Source of the DNA: Ahaetulla prasina
Taxonomy: Eukaryota > Chordata > Lepidosauria > Squamata > Colubridae
Length of the DNA stretch: 64,000 bases
Direction: 5' to 3'
Assembly: GCF_028640845.1 (NCBI RefSeq)
Contig: NC_080539.1
Location: forward strand, 182,107,459 to 182,171,458
Shown in pieces: positions 1-13,000 of the stretch. The notes beneath the pieces are model-generated. The model was not told the origin of the DNA and searched no databases. It saw only the letters and a list, made by a program, of their open reading frames with translations. Within the stretch, counting starts at the first letter, position 1. Each line of letters starts with the position of its first letter. A program made the position numbers and the translations under genes.

Positions 1-1041
1 TCCCTGTCAAAAGTGGCGTTCCTCAAGGTAGCGTTCTTGGACCAATGCTCTTCATACTATACATAAATGATTTCTGTGACCATATCTCAAGTTATTGTGT
101 CCTCTTTGCTGACGATGTCAAACTCTTTAACACCACCAACAATAGTAATACCCTTCAAAAAGACCTTGATTTTGTATCCAATTGGTCTAAAACTTGGCAA
201 CTCCAAATTTCAACCAGCAAATGCTCAGTCTTACATATTGGAAAAAAGAACCCAAACACTAAGTACAAGCTTAATGAACATTATCTTACAGATGACCCCC
301 ACCTTGTCAAAGACCTTGGAATTTTCATATCAAATGATCTAAGTGCCAAAGCCCACTGCAACTATATAGCAAAAAAGGCTCTAAGAGTTGTAAACCTAAT
401 TCTGCGCAGCTTCTTTTCCAAAAACTCTACGCTACTAACCAGAGCATTCAAAACATTTGCCAGACCCATTCTTGAATACAGCTCACCTGTCTGGAACCCG
501 TACCACATCTCTGACATTAATACAACTGAATGAGTCCAAAAATATTTTACAAGAAGAGTTCTCCACTCCTCTGTAAACAACAAAATACCTTATTCCACCA
601 GACTTGAAATCCTGGGATTAGAGAATTTAGAACTCCACTGACTCCGACAAGACCTGTGTTTAACACACAGAATCATCTATTGCAATGTCCTTCCTGTTAA
701 AGACTTCTTCAGCTTCAATAGCAATAATTCAAGAGCAAACAACAGATTCAAACTTAATGTCAACCGCTTCAATCTTGATTGCAGAAAATATGACTTCAGT
801 AACAGAGTTGTTAATGCTTGGAATACACTACCTGACTCAGCGGTCTCCACTCCAGCTCCTAAAAGCTTTAACCAAAAACTGTCTACCATTGACCTCACCC
901 CATTCCTAAGAGGACTATAAGGGGCGTGCATAAGTGCACAAAAGTGCCTACCATTCCTGTCCTATTGTTTCCTTTCAATATATGTTCCTGTATATAATGT
1001 TGTGACAAAATAAAAATAAAAATAAAAAATAAATTAAAAAA
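1..1041 (+). mobile_element. LINE 3' part, CR1/jockey superfamily (Rex1-like), ORF2 broken
   Basis: The first ORF (45-533, and open upstream) shows reverse-transcriptase landmarks. VPQGSVLGPMLFILYIND is followed by FADDVKLF, the YADD-box equivalent. Next come the thumb-like stretch (WSKTWQLQIS..KC..LHIG, LGIFISNDL) and RPILEYSSPVWNP. An in-frame stop at about 531 and further stops near 640 interrupt ORF2. Its C-terminus is still readable (YSTRLEILGLENLEL, FSNRVVNAWNTLPDS, LTPFLRGL). A short 3' UTR ends in TGTTGTGACAAAAT and an AAATA-type tail at 1006-1041. The 5' part is outside the window. This is a dead, truncated copy, and the clade name is tentative. Confidence 0.8.
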
Positions 1042-1846
1042 ACCTGATAAAGTGGATCCATCAATGAGTACAATGATTATGGGCTGCTTAGTGGACAGAT
1101 GCAGTTGACACAAAGGACAAAGTATTTCAAGTGAGAAGATCCTGTAGATCCTGTAGATTCAAGATACTGTAGATTCAAACAGTTTAGCACATAGCTGGGA
1201 AAGCACTCCCAAAAGGAGGAACCAAACCGCAGAGGACAATATATGATTTTTTAGAGTTAGGTGATATCACTCTGTAAAACTACCCCTCCCACCCAATACA
1301 AACACGTTGTCCTAATTTAACTCCTACATCACTTTAGCTTTTCTATGCATCTAATGAAGTGAAATGTAATTCACTAAATCTAATGCCTTTTAATATATTA
1401 GTTAGCGAGAAAAAATGCTACCCTACATTAACACAACTCTCCTCTTACACCGTCTATATCACTCTGGTGAGCCAAGAGTACCTGGAACACCATGTAGAGT
1501 CTAGTCTATAGTCTTAGACTATTAGATTCTTTAGTACCAGCTGGCTGAAGGAAGCTAGTTTAGAATAGTTTTGCATGATCAACAATCTGTTTTTTCATGG
1601 AGAATCTGAATAATGTAATCAAATGTATGGCGATTATATAACAGAATATTTTGATTTTCTAGTAATGAATCTTCCAGATGAAACAGGACACATACTTGCC
1701 ACCTAAATCTTTCAATGGACCTTCCCGCCATAAACTTCAACCCAGATTAATAGCCCAATTTAAGAGCTAGATCTCATTTCTACTATAAGCCTGTCACTGC
1801 TTTTTGGAAGTACTTTTGACTCTACTTTTGACTCTAAGAGAGGTTT
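1042..1846. other. intronic sequence, no recognised feature
   Basis: AT-rich non-coding DNA with a short imperfect direct repeat (GATCCTGTA units) near 1138-1175. I see no ORF, gene or clear transposon terminus. Confidence 0.5.
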
Positions 1847-2096
1847 TCCCACCCATCTGCTCCCACTTATGACTGAAACCTATAACATTGTTGCTAGTAT
1901 CCTTATGATTTATATTGACTGTTTCCTAATATGATTCAATTGCTTATTTGTACCTTATGTCTATCATTAAGTGTTATACCTTATGATTCTTGACAAATGT
2001 ATCTTTTCTTTTATGTACATTGAGAGCGTATGCACCAAGACAAATTCCTTGTGTGTCCAATCACACTTGGCCAATAAAGAATTCTATTCTATTCTT
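1847..2096 (+). mobile_element. CR1-type snake LINE, 3' end (5'-truncated)
   Basis: The sequence matches the 3' UTR of the copy at 3968-4902: ATTTATATTGACTGTTTCC, CTATCATTAAGTGTT, CTTTTATGTACA, then CCTTGTGTGTCCAATC and GGCCAATAAAGAATTCT. It ends in a short ATTCT run. Such 3' ends are known in snakes to seed ATTCT/AATAG microsatellites. Confidence 0.85.
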
Positions 2097-2165
2097 CAGT
2101 AACCAGCTTTGCTGACTCTATCATGGGTCAAATTACCACGGGTCAATCTCCACATGGAAACTTCT

Positions 2166-2700
2166 TATAGAATAGAATAGAATAGAATAGAATAGAATAG
2201 AATAGAATAGAATAGAATAGAATTTTTTATTGGCTAAGTGTGATTGGACACACAAGGAATTTGTCTTGGTGCATATGCTCTCAGTGTACATAAAAGAAAA
2301 GATACGTTCATCAAGGTACAACATTTACAACACAAATGATGGTCAATATATCAATATAAATCATAAGGATTGCCAGCAACCAAGTTACAGTCATACAGTC
2401 ATAAGTGGAAAAAGATTGGTGATGGGAACTATGAGAAGATTAATAGTGCAGATTTAGTAAATAGTTTGACAGTGTTGAGGGAATTATTTGTTTAGCAGAG
2501 TGATGGCCTTCGGGGAAAAGCTGTTCTTGTGTCTAGTTGTTCTGGTGTGCAGTCCTCTATAGCATCGTTTGAGGGTAGGAGTTGAAACAGTTTATGTCCT
2601 GGATGTGAGGGATCTGTAAATATTTTCACGGCCCTCTTCTTGATTCGTGCAGTATACAGGTCCTCAATGGAAGGCAGGTTGGTAGCAATTATTTTTTCTA
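2166..2700 (-). mobile_element. CR1-type snake LINE, 3' end with AATAG array
   Basis: This is the reverse complement of the same 3' end. An AATAG array (about 2168-2222) is followed by the mirror of GGCCAATAAA and CACACTTGG. It then continues into the 3' end of ORF2, whose mirror reads ACCTGCCTTCCATTGAGGAC, shared with the copy at 4390-4420. It lies tail-to-tail with the copy at 1847-2096, about 70 bp apart. Confidence 0.87.
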
Positions 2701-2736
2701 CATTTACTACATTTATCTAGGATTACTAGATTTTTA

Positions 2737-3137
2737 AAGTAGTCTTCAACTTGCAACCACAATTGGGACCAAATTTCCTTTGCTATGTCAAGTAATTGTT
2801 AAGTGAGTTGCATCAAATTTTATGAACTTTCTTGCTATGGTTGTCAAACAATAACTGCTGTTGTTGAGTGAAATGAGGTCATTAGGTAAATCCAGCTTCC
2901 CTCATCGACTTTGCTTGAAAGCCAGCTGGGAAGGTGGCAAATGGTAATCACATGACCCTGAAACACTGCAACCATCTTAAATACATGCTGGTTACCAAGC
3001 ATTAAATTTTAATCATGTGACTGGGGATACTGCAACAGTCATAAGTGAGAGGACCAGTTGTAAGGCACTTTTTTCAGCGCCATTGTAACTTCAAACAGTA
3101 ACTAAATGAAAGGTAACTAAAGTCAAGGACTACCTGT
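2737..3137. mobile_element. Tc1/mariner-like MITE, about 400 bp
   Basis: The termini are inverted: GTAGTCTTCAACTTGCAACC at the left and GTCAAGGACTACCTG at the right. The interior matches the copies at 9648, 24031 and 31486 (ACCACAATTG, TTGTTAAGTGA, CATGACCC, GGTAACTAA-type ends). It is non-coding and diverged. Confidence 0.7.
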
Positions 3138-3289
3138 CCTGGAATAGGTTACTTTACTCTCCACTTCATTTGTTGTTAAATCAATCACCTATTCATGACT
3201 TCTGGAAGAGAGAATTCCTCAGCATGAGATGTAAACAGTAGATGTGCTGCAGTCAGCTTTCCTACTACCAGTGATCGGTCTCATTAGAG

Positions 3290-3967
3290 ACAATTTATTT
3301 ATTTTATTTATTTATTTATTTATCACATTTGTATACTGCCCTATCTCCCTAGGGACTCAGGGCGGTTCACAGGCAGATAAAAAAGATACATATAAATACA
3401 AAATAAAATAACACTTAAAAAACTTATTCTACATGGCCAAATTTTAAAAACAATATAAAATAACCCATTAAAACCAATATAAATTTAAAATCTAATCCAG
3501 TCCTGCGCAGATGAATAGATATGTTTTAAGCTCGCGGCGGAAGGTTTGGAGGTCCGGAAGTTGATGAAGTCCTGGGGGGAGTTCGTTCCAGAGGGTGGGA
3601 GCCCCCACCGAGAAGGCCCTTCCCCTGGGTGTCGCCAAACGGCACTGCCTAGCTGACGGCACCCTGAAGAGTCCCTCTCTGTGAGAGCGCATGGGTCGGT
3701 GAGAGGTATTCGGTAGCAGCAGGCGGTCCCGTAAGTAACCCAGCCCTATGCCATGGAGCGCTTTGAAGATGGTTACCAAAACCTTGAAGCGCACCCAGAA
3801 GGCCACAGGTAGCCAGTGCAGTCTGCGCAGGAGAGGTGTCACACGGGAGCCACGAGGGGCTCCCTCTATCACCCGCGCAGTCGCATTCTGAACTAACTGA
3901 AGCCTCCGGGTGCCCCTCAAGGGGAGCCCCATGTAGAGAGCATTGCAGTAATCCAATGATGAATCTG
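3290..3967 (-). mobile_element. L2-like LINE, 3' part with ORF2 C-terminus
   Basis: Read on the minus strand, it carries DYCNALYMGLPLRGTRRLQLVQNATARVIEGAPRGS, LRRLHWLPVAF, FKALHGIGLGYLRDRLLLP and GRAFSVGAPTLWNELPPGL. This is the conserved C-terminal part of L2-clade ORF2. The 3' end has CCGCCCTGAGTCC(C) and a TTTA-rich tail at 3290-3325. The 5' side ends abruptly against a CR1 copy of opposite orientation near 3967. The copy is truncated and inactive. Confidence 0.85.
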
Positions 3968-4902
3968 CATACAGACAAGAGGTTGAACAACTAGCTTCGT
4001 GGTGCGACTGGAATAATCTGGAACTGAACACACTCAAAACCGTAGAAATGTTGGTGGACTTTAGGAGAAACCCTTCCATACTTCCACCTCTCACAATACT
4101 AGACAACACAGTATCAACAGTAGAGACCTTCAAATTTCTAGGTTCTATCATATCACAAGATCTAAAATGGACAGCTAACATCAAAAACATCATCCATAAA
4201 GCACAACATAGAATGTTCTTTCTGTGCCAACTCAGAAAGCTCAAACTGCCCAAGGAGCTGCTGATCCAGTTCTACAGAGGAATTATTGAGTCTGTCATGT
4301 GCACCTCTATAACTTTCTGGTTTGGTTCTGCAACCCAACAAGACAGACACAGACTTCAGAGGATAATTAGAACTGCAGAAAAAACCATGGCTACCAACCT
4401 GCCTTCCATTGAGGACCTGTATACTGCAAGAGTCAAAAAGAGAGCTGTGAAAATATTTACAGATCCCTCACATCCTGGATATAAACTGTTTCAACTCCTA
4501 GCCTCAAAATAGAGCACTGCACACTGGAACAACTAGACACAGTTTTTTCCAGAACGCCATCACTCTGCTAAACAAATAATTCCCTCAACACTTGTCAAAC
4601 TATTTACTAAATCTGCACTACTATTAATCTTCTCATCGTTCCCATCACCCATCTCCTTCCATTTATGACGGTATGACTGTAACCTTGTTGCTGATATCCT
4701 TTAAGATTTATATTGACTGTTTCCCTATGGCTATCATTAAGTGTTGTACCTTATGATTCTTGACGAATGTATCTTTTCTTTTATGTACACCAAGAAAAAT
4801 TCCTTGTGTGTCCAATCACACTTGGCCAATAAAGAATTCTATTCTATTCTATTCTATTCTATTCTATTCTATTCTATTCTATTCTATTCTATTCTATTCT
4901 AC
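3968..4902 (+). mobile_element. CR1-type snake LINE, ORF2 C-terminus plus 3' UTR and ATTCT array
   Basis: The frame around 3970-4512 reads EVEQLASWCDWNNLELN then LVDFRRNPS, VETFKFLGSIISQDLKW, HRMFFLCQLRKLKLPKELL, FYRGIIESV and CTSITFWFGSATQQDR. This is the typical C-terminus of CR1-like ORF2. A stop at 4510 precedes the 3' UTR, which ends GGCCAATAAAGAATTCT. That flows directly into an ATTCT array (about 4838-4901, some 12-13 units). The 5' part is missing. Confidence 0.88.
4838..4901 (+). repeat. (ATTCT)n microsatellite seeded by a LINE tail
   Basis: A near-perfect pentanucleotide run begins exactly at the last bases of the CR1 3' end. This supports growth from the LINE tail rather than an independent origin. 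Confidence 0.95.
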
Positions 4903-6799
4903 CAGAACAGAGAGTTCTATATAAAATCCATTCTTATGACATTTACAGTCCTATCAATCTCCAGCCAACTTTGTCTTCACTTTCTACAGTACAGATACGG
5001 GTAGAGAGCAGGAGCCAATAATAATAGCCAATAATAATAATAATAACTAAAGCCAAGGACTTCAGTTCCAACATAGGAACTGGTTATATTTGGAAATCAG
5101 GCCAAAGATTCTGGTATAAGGACAGGCATCATTTCACACTGGATTTACCGTGCTTCCTGACAGCCAACCAAGCATTTGGATTTGAGTCAAGTTTGAAATG
5201 GATTAGCACCAAAGCTTTACATAAACGTGACATGAGAAATCTCAGATCTCTGGTAGTCATGTAAGGACCTGCTTTTACGAGAGCATAAAGATGAAAGGAG
5301 AAGCAATTCCACTAAATCTATGGCATGAAACTCTGGCAATGAGTTAGCATCTTGACCTTCTCTGAAGCAAGATCTTTCTCCCAAAACTATGCCATGATAT
5401 TTTATTACAACAAAGGGCTCCAAGAGAAACAAGAAGAGAAAAATATGTCAAGTTACTAACTTAATTACAGAAAAAAATCAGACCTAATAACAGGTTATCC
5501 AAAAATGGATAACCACAAATAACACTTTTTGTGAAATTATTATCATGGCAGAGAAAAAGCAACTGAAAGATTGTTTATAAACTGCTACAAAATTCTAGAA
5601 TACTGGCTGCTCTGGTATAGAGACTGTATAAAACATTTTAAATTTGGTTTAATAAAATATAAATGTATTTCTCTTGTGTGCAAGAGAATTGTTGCCATTC
5701 ATAATGTTTTCCATCGTTTTATAGCTTAATTTAAAATGGGTATTAGCTATATTTTTTTAAACTAATAAACATCAAGTAATATGAGAATTATATACTGTTC
5801 CATCCTACATATTGTAAAATGCTGTATTGAGTAACAGATTAACAGCAATAGCTTTAGTTATCAGACTTGCATCTTTGTTTTACATGAAAAGGTATCAATA
5901 TTTCAGTTTTATCTTTTGATTAACATCACTCTATCTTACTCAAGGTTATCAGTGTTTGCCTAAGAGAAAGATCTTCATTTTTTAGTTCAAAATGGGTTTG
6001 TAAACTCTCTATTCATGAAGTCCCCTTTAGGTTGTGTATTTGAAATAAATATGTAGCAAAATGAAGGAAATAAAAAGGTACTTTAATTTCACCACCAACA
6101 AAATTATCCAGGCTTGTTTGGTAATATGCACTGCTGAGCACTTTCATTGGAAAAACTAATTTTATGGAAAGACTTCACAAAATGTAGGTTTAACAAAACC
6201 CAAGTGAAGCTATAATAATCTTTCTGAAAACAATTTCTTAATGCAATGTAACTTCTTCTCAACCTGTTTGGCAACCAAATATGTCCTGCTTCCTAGTCCT
6301 GCAAAGAACGATGAATTTGTCAGTTTCATTAAAAAAAACGTTTCTCATTTATTCTAATATCACTCTAAGTATCATCAGAAAAATGAACTGATTTTCTCTA
6401 CCTTCTGCATTAGCAAAGTCAACAGCTACCTCAGCAGAAAGACTAGTGTGGCTGCCTGCCATGAGCTTCTACAGAGGATGAGACTGCCATAAAAAAAGAA
6501 ATGGAAAATCCAATTCATCAACATGGTTGAATACACAGAAACTCCATCAGATTTTTTTAAAATCTAAGAGCTCAAGCCTGGATGAATAGGTCTGTCAGTT
6601 TCTTTTATTCCCACTTTAAAAAAGATCACTTGTTATTTCTATTTTGAAGATATTTATCAATTTCAGTAAAGTCTTATCAAAAACAAAGAGAATAAAAATT
6701 TCATCTATCCCCTATACTCTTCCTGGAAATTGCAACAAAACTGTCATAGGAAATGCACCATGAATCCATTCCCACGGACTTCCAAACTGCATATTATCT
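4903..6799. other. unique intronic sequence, no recognised feature
   Basis: About 1.9 kb of AT-rich DNA with only a short AAT run near 5020-5045. I see no transposon ends, coding exons or structured RNA. It is one of the longer repeat-free stretches in intron 2. Confidence 0.5.
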
Positions 6800-7125
6800 A
6801 TGTCGTATTTATTTATTTACAGGACTTTTAAGGCTGCCTGTCCCACTGGCTCTAGGCAGCTCACAACAATCCATAAAAATATAATTAAAAACAAAAGTAA
6901 CCTTCCCCCCAAGTGCCAGATCAATTGTCCTCAGATTTCGGCCTCCATCCCTGCCTGATGCTTGGGGGAAAAACCAGGTGTTCACAGCCCTCTGGATGAG
7001 GCTGCTGAGGACAAGAACAAGCACATTCTGAAATACTTTTAAAAGCCCCTTTCTGTGGAAAGGACATTGTTTGAAATACAGTAACAGGATATGTATGCTG
7101 GAATAGTAGAGGTATCGTTCCAATT
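6800..7125 (-). mobile_element. old LINE 3'-end-like remnant
   Basis: It begins with a TATTTATTTATTTA tail, followed by GGCTGCCTGTCCCACTGG and GGCAGCTCACAAC. This layout is typical of minus-strand LINE 3' ends in squamates. No reliable coding homology remains, and the family is not assigned. Confidence 0.4.
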
Positions 7126-7474
7126 TGGAATTATGTACACATTTTTATTTGGGCTTTTTACAATTAGGATTTCAAGCTAATTTTTTCTCATTTAATTAAC
7201 TCACATAGTCTACTAGCAGTATGCAAAATGAATAAATAGAAATAGGAAGTTAATAGCCTAGCACAGAGGTCCAGAGTTGACTGAGTCTTCATTGTTAAAA
7301 TGCTGCTTACTTCATTCTTAGTTGACTACAGGAAAGTATCGTGTAGGATAAAGCTCTTCGTTAATTTGGGACAATTTTCTGAGTGAAATGGTAGACACTG
7401 CATAAATTCCTATTTTGAAGCTATCATGACCTACTCTCTTCTGTCAGCCCCACTCTGTGTGTGTGGGGGGAGAC

Positions 7475-8428
7475 CAGGGGTGAAAGCTAAAAATTTTCCC
7501 TACCCGTTCTGTGGGCGTGGTTTAATTGGTGGGCGTAGCTTGGTGGTCAGATGACTGGGTGGGCGTGGCCAATAACAATAAATAATAAAAATAATAAACA
7601 AAGTATAAAAAACAATAAGAGATACCAAAAACCATCTTTCCCACTTTACACACACACAACACCATACAACGCAACTGACTCACACACAATGTAAAAGCAG
7701 CTGCACTTCACACTTCACACAGCCACAAAAAGCTCAAAAACCAACTTTCACACTTTACATACACACAACACAACTGACACACACACACAAAATGCCACAT
7801 ACAGCTTTCTGAGATTTTGTGTGTTTGTGTAGTTAGAGTGAAACACTACAGAAACACACCAAATCTCAGAAAGCTGCACAAATATTTTATTTTATTATTT
7901 TATTTTATTTTATTTCATTGTGGACTTCAGTTCCCAGAGTTCCTCAGCCAGCAAAGCCAGCCAGCATTAGTTGATCCCTGAGGAAATAGATTAGTTAAGC
8001 AATTGATTCTGTCTGGCTGAAAGTGAAACTGGGGCTTTCCAGCTGGAAAAAGAGCCATGAGTTCATCAGTAATCAGGTAAGTGCCTTAGAATCTTTACTC
8101 TTACTTGTAGAAAACATGTAAGGTTCTGCTGATGAGGAACTCAGGTGAGATCGCCAGAGGAGACTTTAATTTTTTTTTTAAGTTTAAAGTCTCTGCCGAT
8201 CTCAGCTGAGGGGCAGGATCCTCAAAGGCTTTTTTTTACTTTTAAAGGCATGTTTCGGCTGAAGAAAAGCTGGCTTTTAAAAGTAAAAAAAAAACCTCTG
8301 CTGGTGGTGCGGCTCAGCAGAGGCAGGGGGGCGGGGCCTGGGATTTTTGCTACCGGTCCTCTGAACCAGCAGCCGCCATTGCTACCGGATCGCGCGAGCC
8401 GGTCCGAACTGGGAGCATATCACCCCTG
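7475..8428 (+). mobile_element. hAT-like non-autonomous element, family A (954 bp)
   Basis: The termini are CAGGGGTGAAA and TATCACCCCTG. Flanking 8-mers (ggggagac at 7467-7474 and ggagagac at 8429-8436) match at 7 of 8, as expected of a hAT 8-bp target duplication. Subterminal GTGGGCGTGG and GCTACCGGT blocks, a CA-rich part, an AATA-rich part and a TTTTATTT block are all shared in inverted order with 49221-50209. No transposase is encoded. The short ORF at 8145-8486 is incidental. Confidence 0.8.
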
Positions 8429-8967
8429 GGAGAGACCCTTCCAAAATTATGATCTCCTCAGCACAAACACATATTATAAATTATAGACCGATCAAATGAT
8501 AGGATTCTTGCTTGATATGTCTGTTGATCTCTTGGCTGTTCAATATTTCAATTTAAAGAGAAAAAGAATAGATGTCCATTTGCATCTATTGCATATGCAT
8601 ATGCAGAGAAAGCCAAAGTGGCCATGAAGAATAGTATCCAAAGGAGGATGGGTCACTGGTATCTATGAGAGGGCTCAAAAAAGGCAAGACGGTATCACAG
8701 AAGCAACATTGAAATAGAGTTTTGACTGTGCTACTGCAATCACCATCTTGTCTTTCCTGACACCCCCACCAGCACCTCTCATGGACACTGGTGGAGGGAG
8801 TGTTTTTGCACAGACTGATTGGCCTAATGGAGTTGGGAAGATCACCATTTCCAATTGTGTCACCTCCAGGTTTGTCCTGGATACTCTAGATTGTCTACAT
8901 GGGAAATTTTCTATTAGGAGAAGAAAAACAGTACTTTCAAACTGGAACAACTGAGGACCATCTAAGG
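8429..8967. other. intronic sequence, no recognised feature
   Basis: Non-coding sequence between two hAT-like elements. Short ORFs on both strands have no recognisable homology. Confidence 0.45.
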
Positions 8968-9064
8968 CAGGGGTCTCCAACCTTGGCAACTTTAAGCCTG
9001 GAGGACTTTAACTCTGGGAGTTGAAGTCCGCCAGGCTTAAAATTGCTAAGGTTGGAGACCCCTG
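8968..9064. mobile_element. palindromic hAT-like MITE (97 bp)
   Basis: The arms CAGGGGTCTCCAACCTTGG and CTAAGGTTGGAGACCCCTG are inverted repeats. The element is nearly one hairpin, with GACTTTAACTC at its centre. Perfect 8-bp target duplications (atctaagg) flank it at 8960-8967 and 9065-9072. Confidence 0.9.
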
Positions 9065-9647
9065 ATCTAAGGGATGAGGTGAAGGCAATGTCTTGAGGAC
9101 ACGTCCCTCAAAAATGCTTAGCATATTGCCTTTATGTTTGCAATAAGCAGGACACAAAGCCAAGCCCTTAGTATTACCTTGAGGTGGCTCAGATTCAGAT
9201 GAGGCTCTGCCAAACATTCTAAGCCTTGTGTTGCTTGCAGCTTTTTTCCCCCCGAATCATCATTTTTCCAGCACAGCTAACTATATTACTTCTTGTACCA
9301 TCCAAAATTAAGTCATGACCTAATTTATTTTGACCTATTCATTTTGGACAGACTAATCTTAACCTGATTTACTTGATTAGACATGACTCAGAGCAACCCA
9401 AATGGCTCAACCTGATTTATTTGCTTGACCTGATTTACTTCACTGGGATCTGTCCAATATAGGCTTCATCTTTTGCTGAAGGATCTTAAGTTCCAATTAT
9501 TGCATAATTGAATATTTATAGAGAATTATCATCATCACCAGCCTTTTAAACATTACTACTTCAACCATGGAAAAATATGTACCATCCATTAGATACCTCT
9601 CAGATTACTATATGAGTTATAAAAAACCCATGATGCATTAGAAATTA

Positions 9648-10039
9648 CAGGTGGTCCTGGACTTATGGCCATTCATTTAATGACAGCATTAAATGACAGC
9701 TATGACAGCATTGGAAAAAAATGAAAATTATGACAGCATTGGAAAAAAATGACTTATGGTTGATTCTTGACTATTGTAGCATCTCTGGTCACACGATCAA
9801 AATTTGGATGCTTGGAAGCTGGCATGTATTTATAATGGTAGCAGCATCTCAGAATTATGTGATGGTTATTTGCAATCTTTGCAAGGGGCTTCTGACAAGC
9901 AAAATCAATGAAGGAAGCTAGATTCACTTAACGACTGCAGCAAAAAGGTCATTAAATCAGATCCAATTGATTTAATTACTGCATTGGTTAACAGTGGAAA
10001 CTCTGGTCCCAGTTGTAGTCATAAGTCAAGGACTAACTG
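9648..10039. mobile_element. Tc1/mariner-like MITE with TA duplication (392 bp)
   Basis: TA dinucleotides flank CAGGTGGTCCTGGACTTATG at the left and CATAAGTCAAGGACTAACTG at the right. The interior contains a local duplication: ATGACAGCATT and GGAAAAAAATGA units near 9678-9752. It is related to the elements at 2737, 24031 and 31486. Confidence 0.78.
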
Positions 10040-13000
10040 TAGGTTAAACCTTTAAAGCATTGAAAAGATAATTCTGTAGTAAATGATTCAGCTGAATGTG
10101 AGTGTTAAGAATGTTTTGAATTTTAAATAAGTAGGCCCAAATACCAGGAGTGGTATCTATTCATCTCCAAAGGCTAAGACTTGAGGATGAATCGTAGCAA
10201 TACTCTTTGGCAGACTATTTCTTACATAAACCATGATGGATTGAGGTTGTATCTACATACAAATGGCATGCAGAAGACTCTATGTCAGCAGAAAGCAAAT
10301 CATTAATCAGGTGGGTTAGAGCAAAGTGGCTTATTATAAGTTTGCGGAAAAGTTTGATCCCTACCAGTATCAAATATATTCTGCAAACCTTCCTCCAGCT
10401 TCAAAGGACTCAGTGCAGTAAGAGTGGAAAAAACTTCTTTGCAGGTGATCAGAAATTAAGTCTTTCAGTGTTGGGACTAGGAAAAAAGCTTAACATTTTA
10501 TTTTCAACAGTTTAGAGATCAGCATTTTTTCCTTTTCCAGAACTGTGAGGAATAAAGCTCTCTCTTTCTCAGAGTAAAGACAGACCTTATTTCAAACATG
10601 TAGCAAATCAGAAATAAACTCATTTTGCTATTTCAATATTATGGGTTGAAAATGTAACACTGAAAGTGGGAAGTTATCTGCATAGGCCAGCAGAGATGTT
10701 AAATCTAAGCTCTGTGTGTGTATGTATGTGTGCGCGTGTGTGCATGTAGGTGTCTATCAAAATGTGCCAGTAGTGTCTGTGCCTCGTTTGGATTGCAGCT
10801 CTTCCTATCGCTCACCGCTGGGATTTCTTATATCCCAGCTTTTGGTCCAAAATTGCTTCCTTCCTTCACCTAAAGCATGGATTTAATTAAAAAGCAAATG
10901 TCAGATGTGTTAAATAATCCAGGTAGGCAAGGTCTAAGAGAACAGCTACTGTGTAGGAAAATGGAAATTAGGGATGATATACACAGTGAGATAGAGCTGG
11001 ATTCTTTCGCTGATTTTGTAAGTAGTGTTTCTCATTAAAAGTACAGCAATAATCTGCAATTGTTTCAACAATTTACCAGGCTTCTGGAGATAAGACATTC
11101 AAACCTTGAACAAAAAGAACCAGAAGGTAGATCTGGCCCTTCCGACAGACCTCAAAGCCAAACCACAGGAGACTGGAAAATTCATAGTTTGCAGTTGCTT
11201 AACAAAAGGAAAAAGTACATTCCCATCTCATCTTAATTTTGACTGCTGAAGTGAAAAAACCTTAAAACACATGGAACTTTAAAGGATCTTGAACTCTTCC
11301 ACTTCTTTCTCCAAATAAATTCTTAGATTCAAGGTTTTCTAATTGCTGCTCTGTCTTGTGCACCATTGCTGGATCTCAGTATTCTATTAAACACAAAGAC
11401 TGTACATGTCTGATCTTGCTGTTTTGGTTCTGGAATTCTGATACAACACACTTCTGTAAGGGGAAAAGGGAAGGGGTTGGGAATACGTTCCCTTGTCCAT
11501 CCTCTAAACCGGGAATTTTACTTTGGAATCTACATGTCTTACAGAGCCAAAATGAAGCCAACAGAAATATTTATAGGCTATAAGCCCCGTTTCAGGAAAA
11601 TTTTGTAATTTTTGCCTTGCTGTTCAAAGTTGGCTAGATTTTGCCCAAATAATGAGATGCTTTGAAATACATCCCTTTCTCAATGATACTCTGTGCTAGA
11701 ATACATCACAGTCTCATTTATTGAAATTGGATCTTTAAAAGTGTTTTGGTTCCTGCTGTATTTATCTTTAAGATGCAGTGAAGCAGAATTGATGTTTTCA
11801 GTTACAAATTGATGTCATAGCAAAATGACTAATTTAAAAGGTTAGCTTTTAGCACAAGAACATTAAATGAGATGCAGTAAAATCACATCCAGCAAAAGTA
11901 CACATCCTTAGTGAAAAAGATCTCTGGGGAAATCTGGAAATCTGCCATAGAACATTGGAATGGTTTTAGTTTAGCCAACCAAGCAGACACTAAGAATCAG
12001 AGCAAATTCAAGCAAATAGTATATTTAGGAGAAATGCCACTGATAAACCCATTGGACTTTAAAAAGTCCACATTGTTTAGTGGTATCTTAAAGTTGGAGG
12101 CTGCAGCATTACATACTCAAAGAGAAAGTGAATTTTTGTGGTTCAAGTGACCTGGATTCTGCTCCCTACTCCTTAAATCCCATAGTAGCCACCTCTGAAT
12201 CCAGTTTTGGTACCCATCCCCTCAGACTTGGTATGAACTGTGTGCCTTTAAGCAAAATATTTCAGATAATTTGCAACTTTATTAGAAGACTGGCTCAGAA
12301 GTGTTGTAATTAAAAACTTGCTCTGTGAGGGAAACCATTTACTAAGATCATTATTATTTGCTAGTTGATGGTGTGCAATTTCAATTCCTAAACTAGGGCA
12401 TCTTGTTTGTAAGATGAAATAACTTCATGAAAAATTAACCAGTTTAATTTAAAAAAATAAAAGTATTGTTTTTCCATTTTGAAAAAAATGCTCATAGTTT
12501 TCTGCAGCTTTTTAATATATTGCATGTTTCTATTTTGAATGCTCATGTTTGCACTGAGAAAATTCTGCAGCTGATATATGTTCATAAAAGCTGAACTGCC
12601 CACGATTTTTCCATGATAGGAAAATATAACCTGGGTCAATCATAGGAAAACCCCACAAATAGTCATAGAGGCATTGTGAACTGTCTGCATACTGTTTATT
12701 TGTGCACAGATAGAGATAAAACCTAAAGCAACCTTCAACTTCTTCTATGCTCACAAGGGTGTTTTTACATCTGCTGCAATCATGGGAACAGCTGGCCTTT
12801 GCAGGTGCCAGTACCAGAAATGTTTTTCGAAACTGAATAATTAAAATTTCTATATGGGAATCATCCTGACAATGAATCACACTAAACTGGATGTTTCTCA
12901 ACATGAAATTATACACAGGGATGGGATGGTAATGATGCTCAAAAAAAGATATTGCTAAGGATGTGCTTGGTTATATAATTTTAAAAAGAAAAGACTAACA

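Noticed and set aside
12530..12916. 128-codon minus-strand ORF as a hidden exon
   Set aside because: No recognisable homology or credible splice context, and it does not resemble patched-family sequence.
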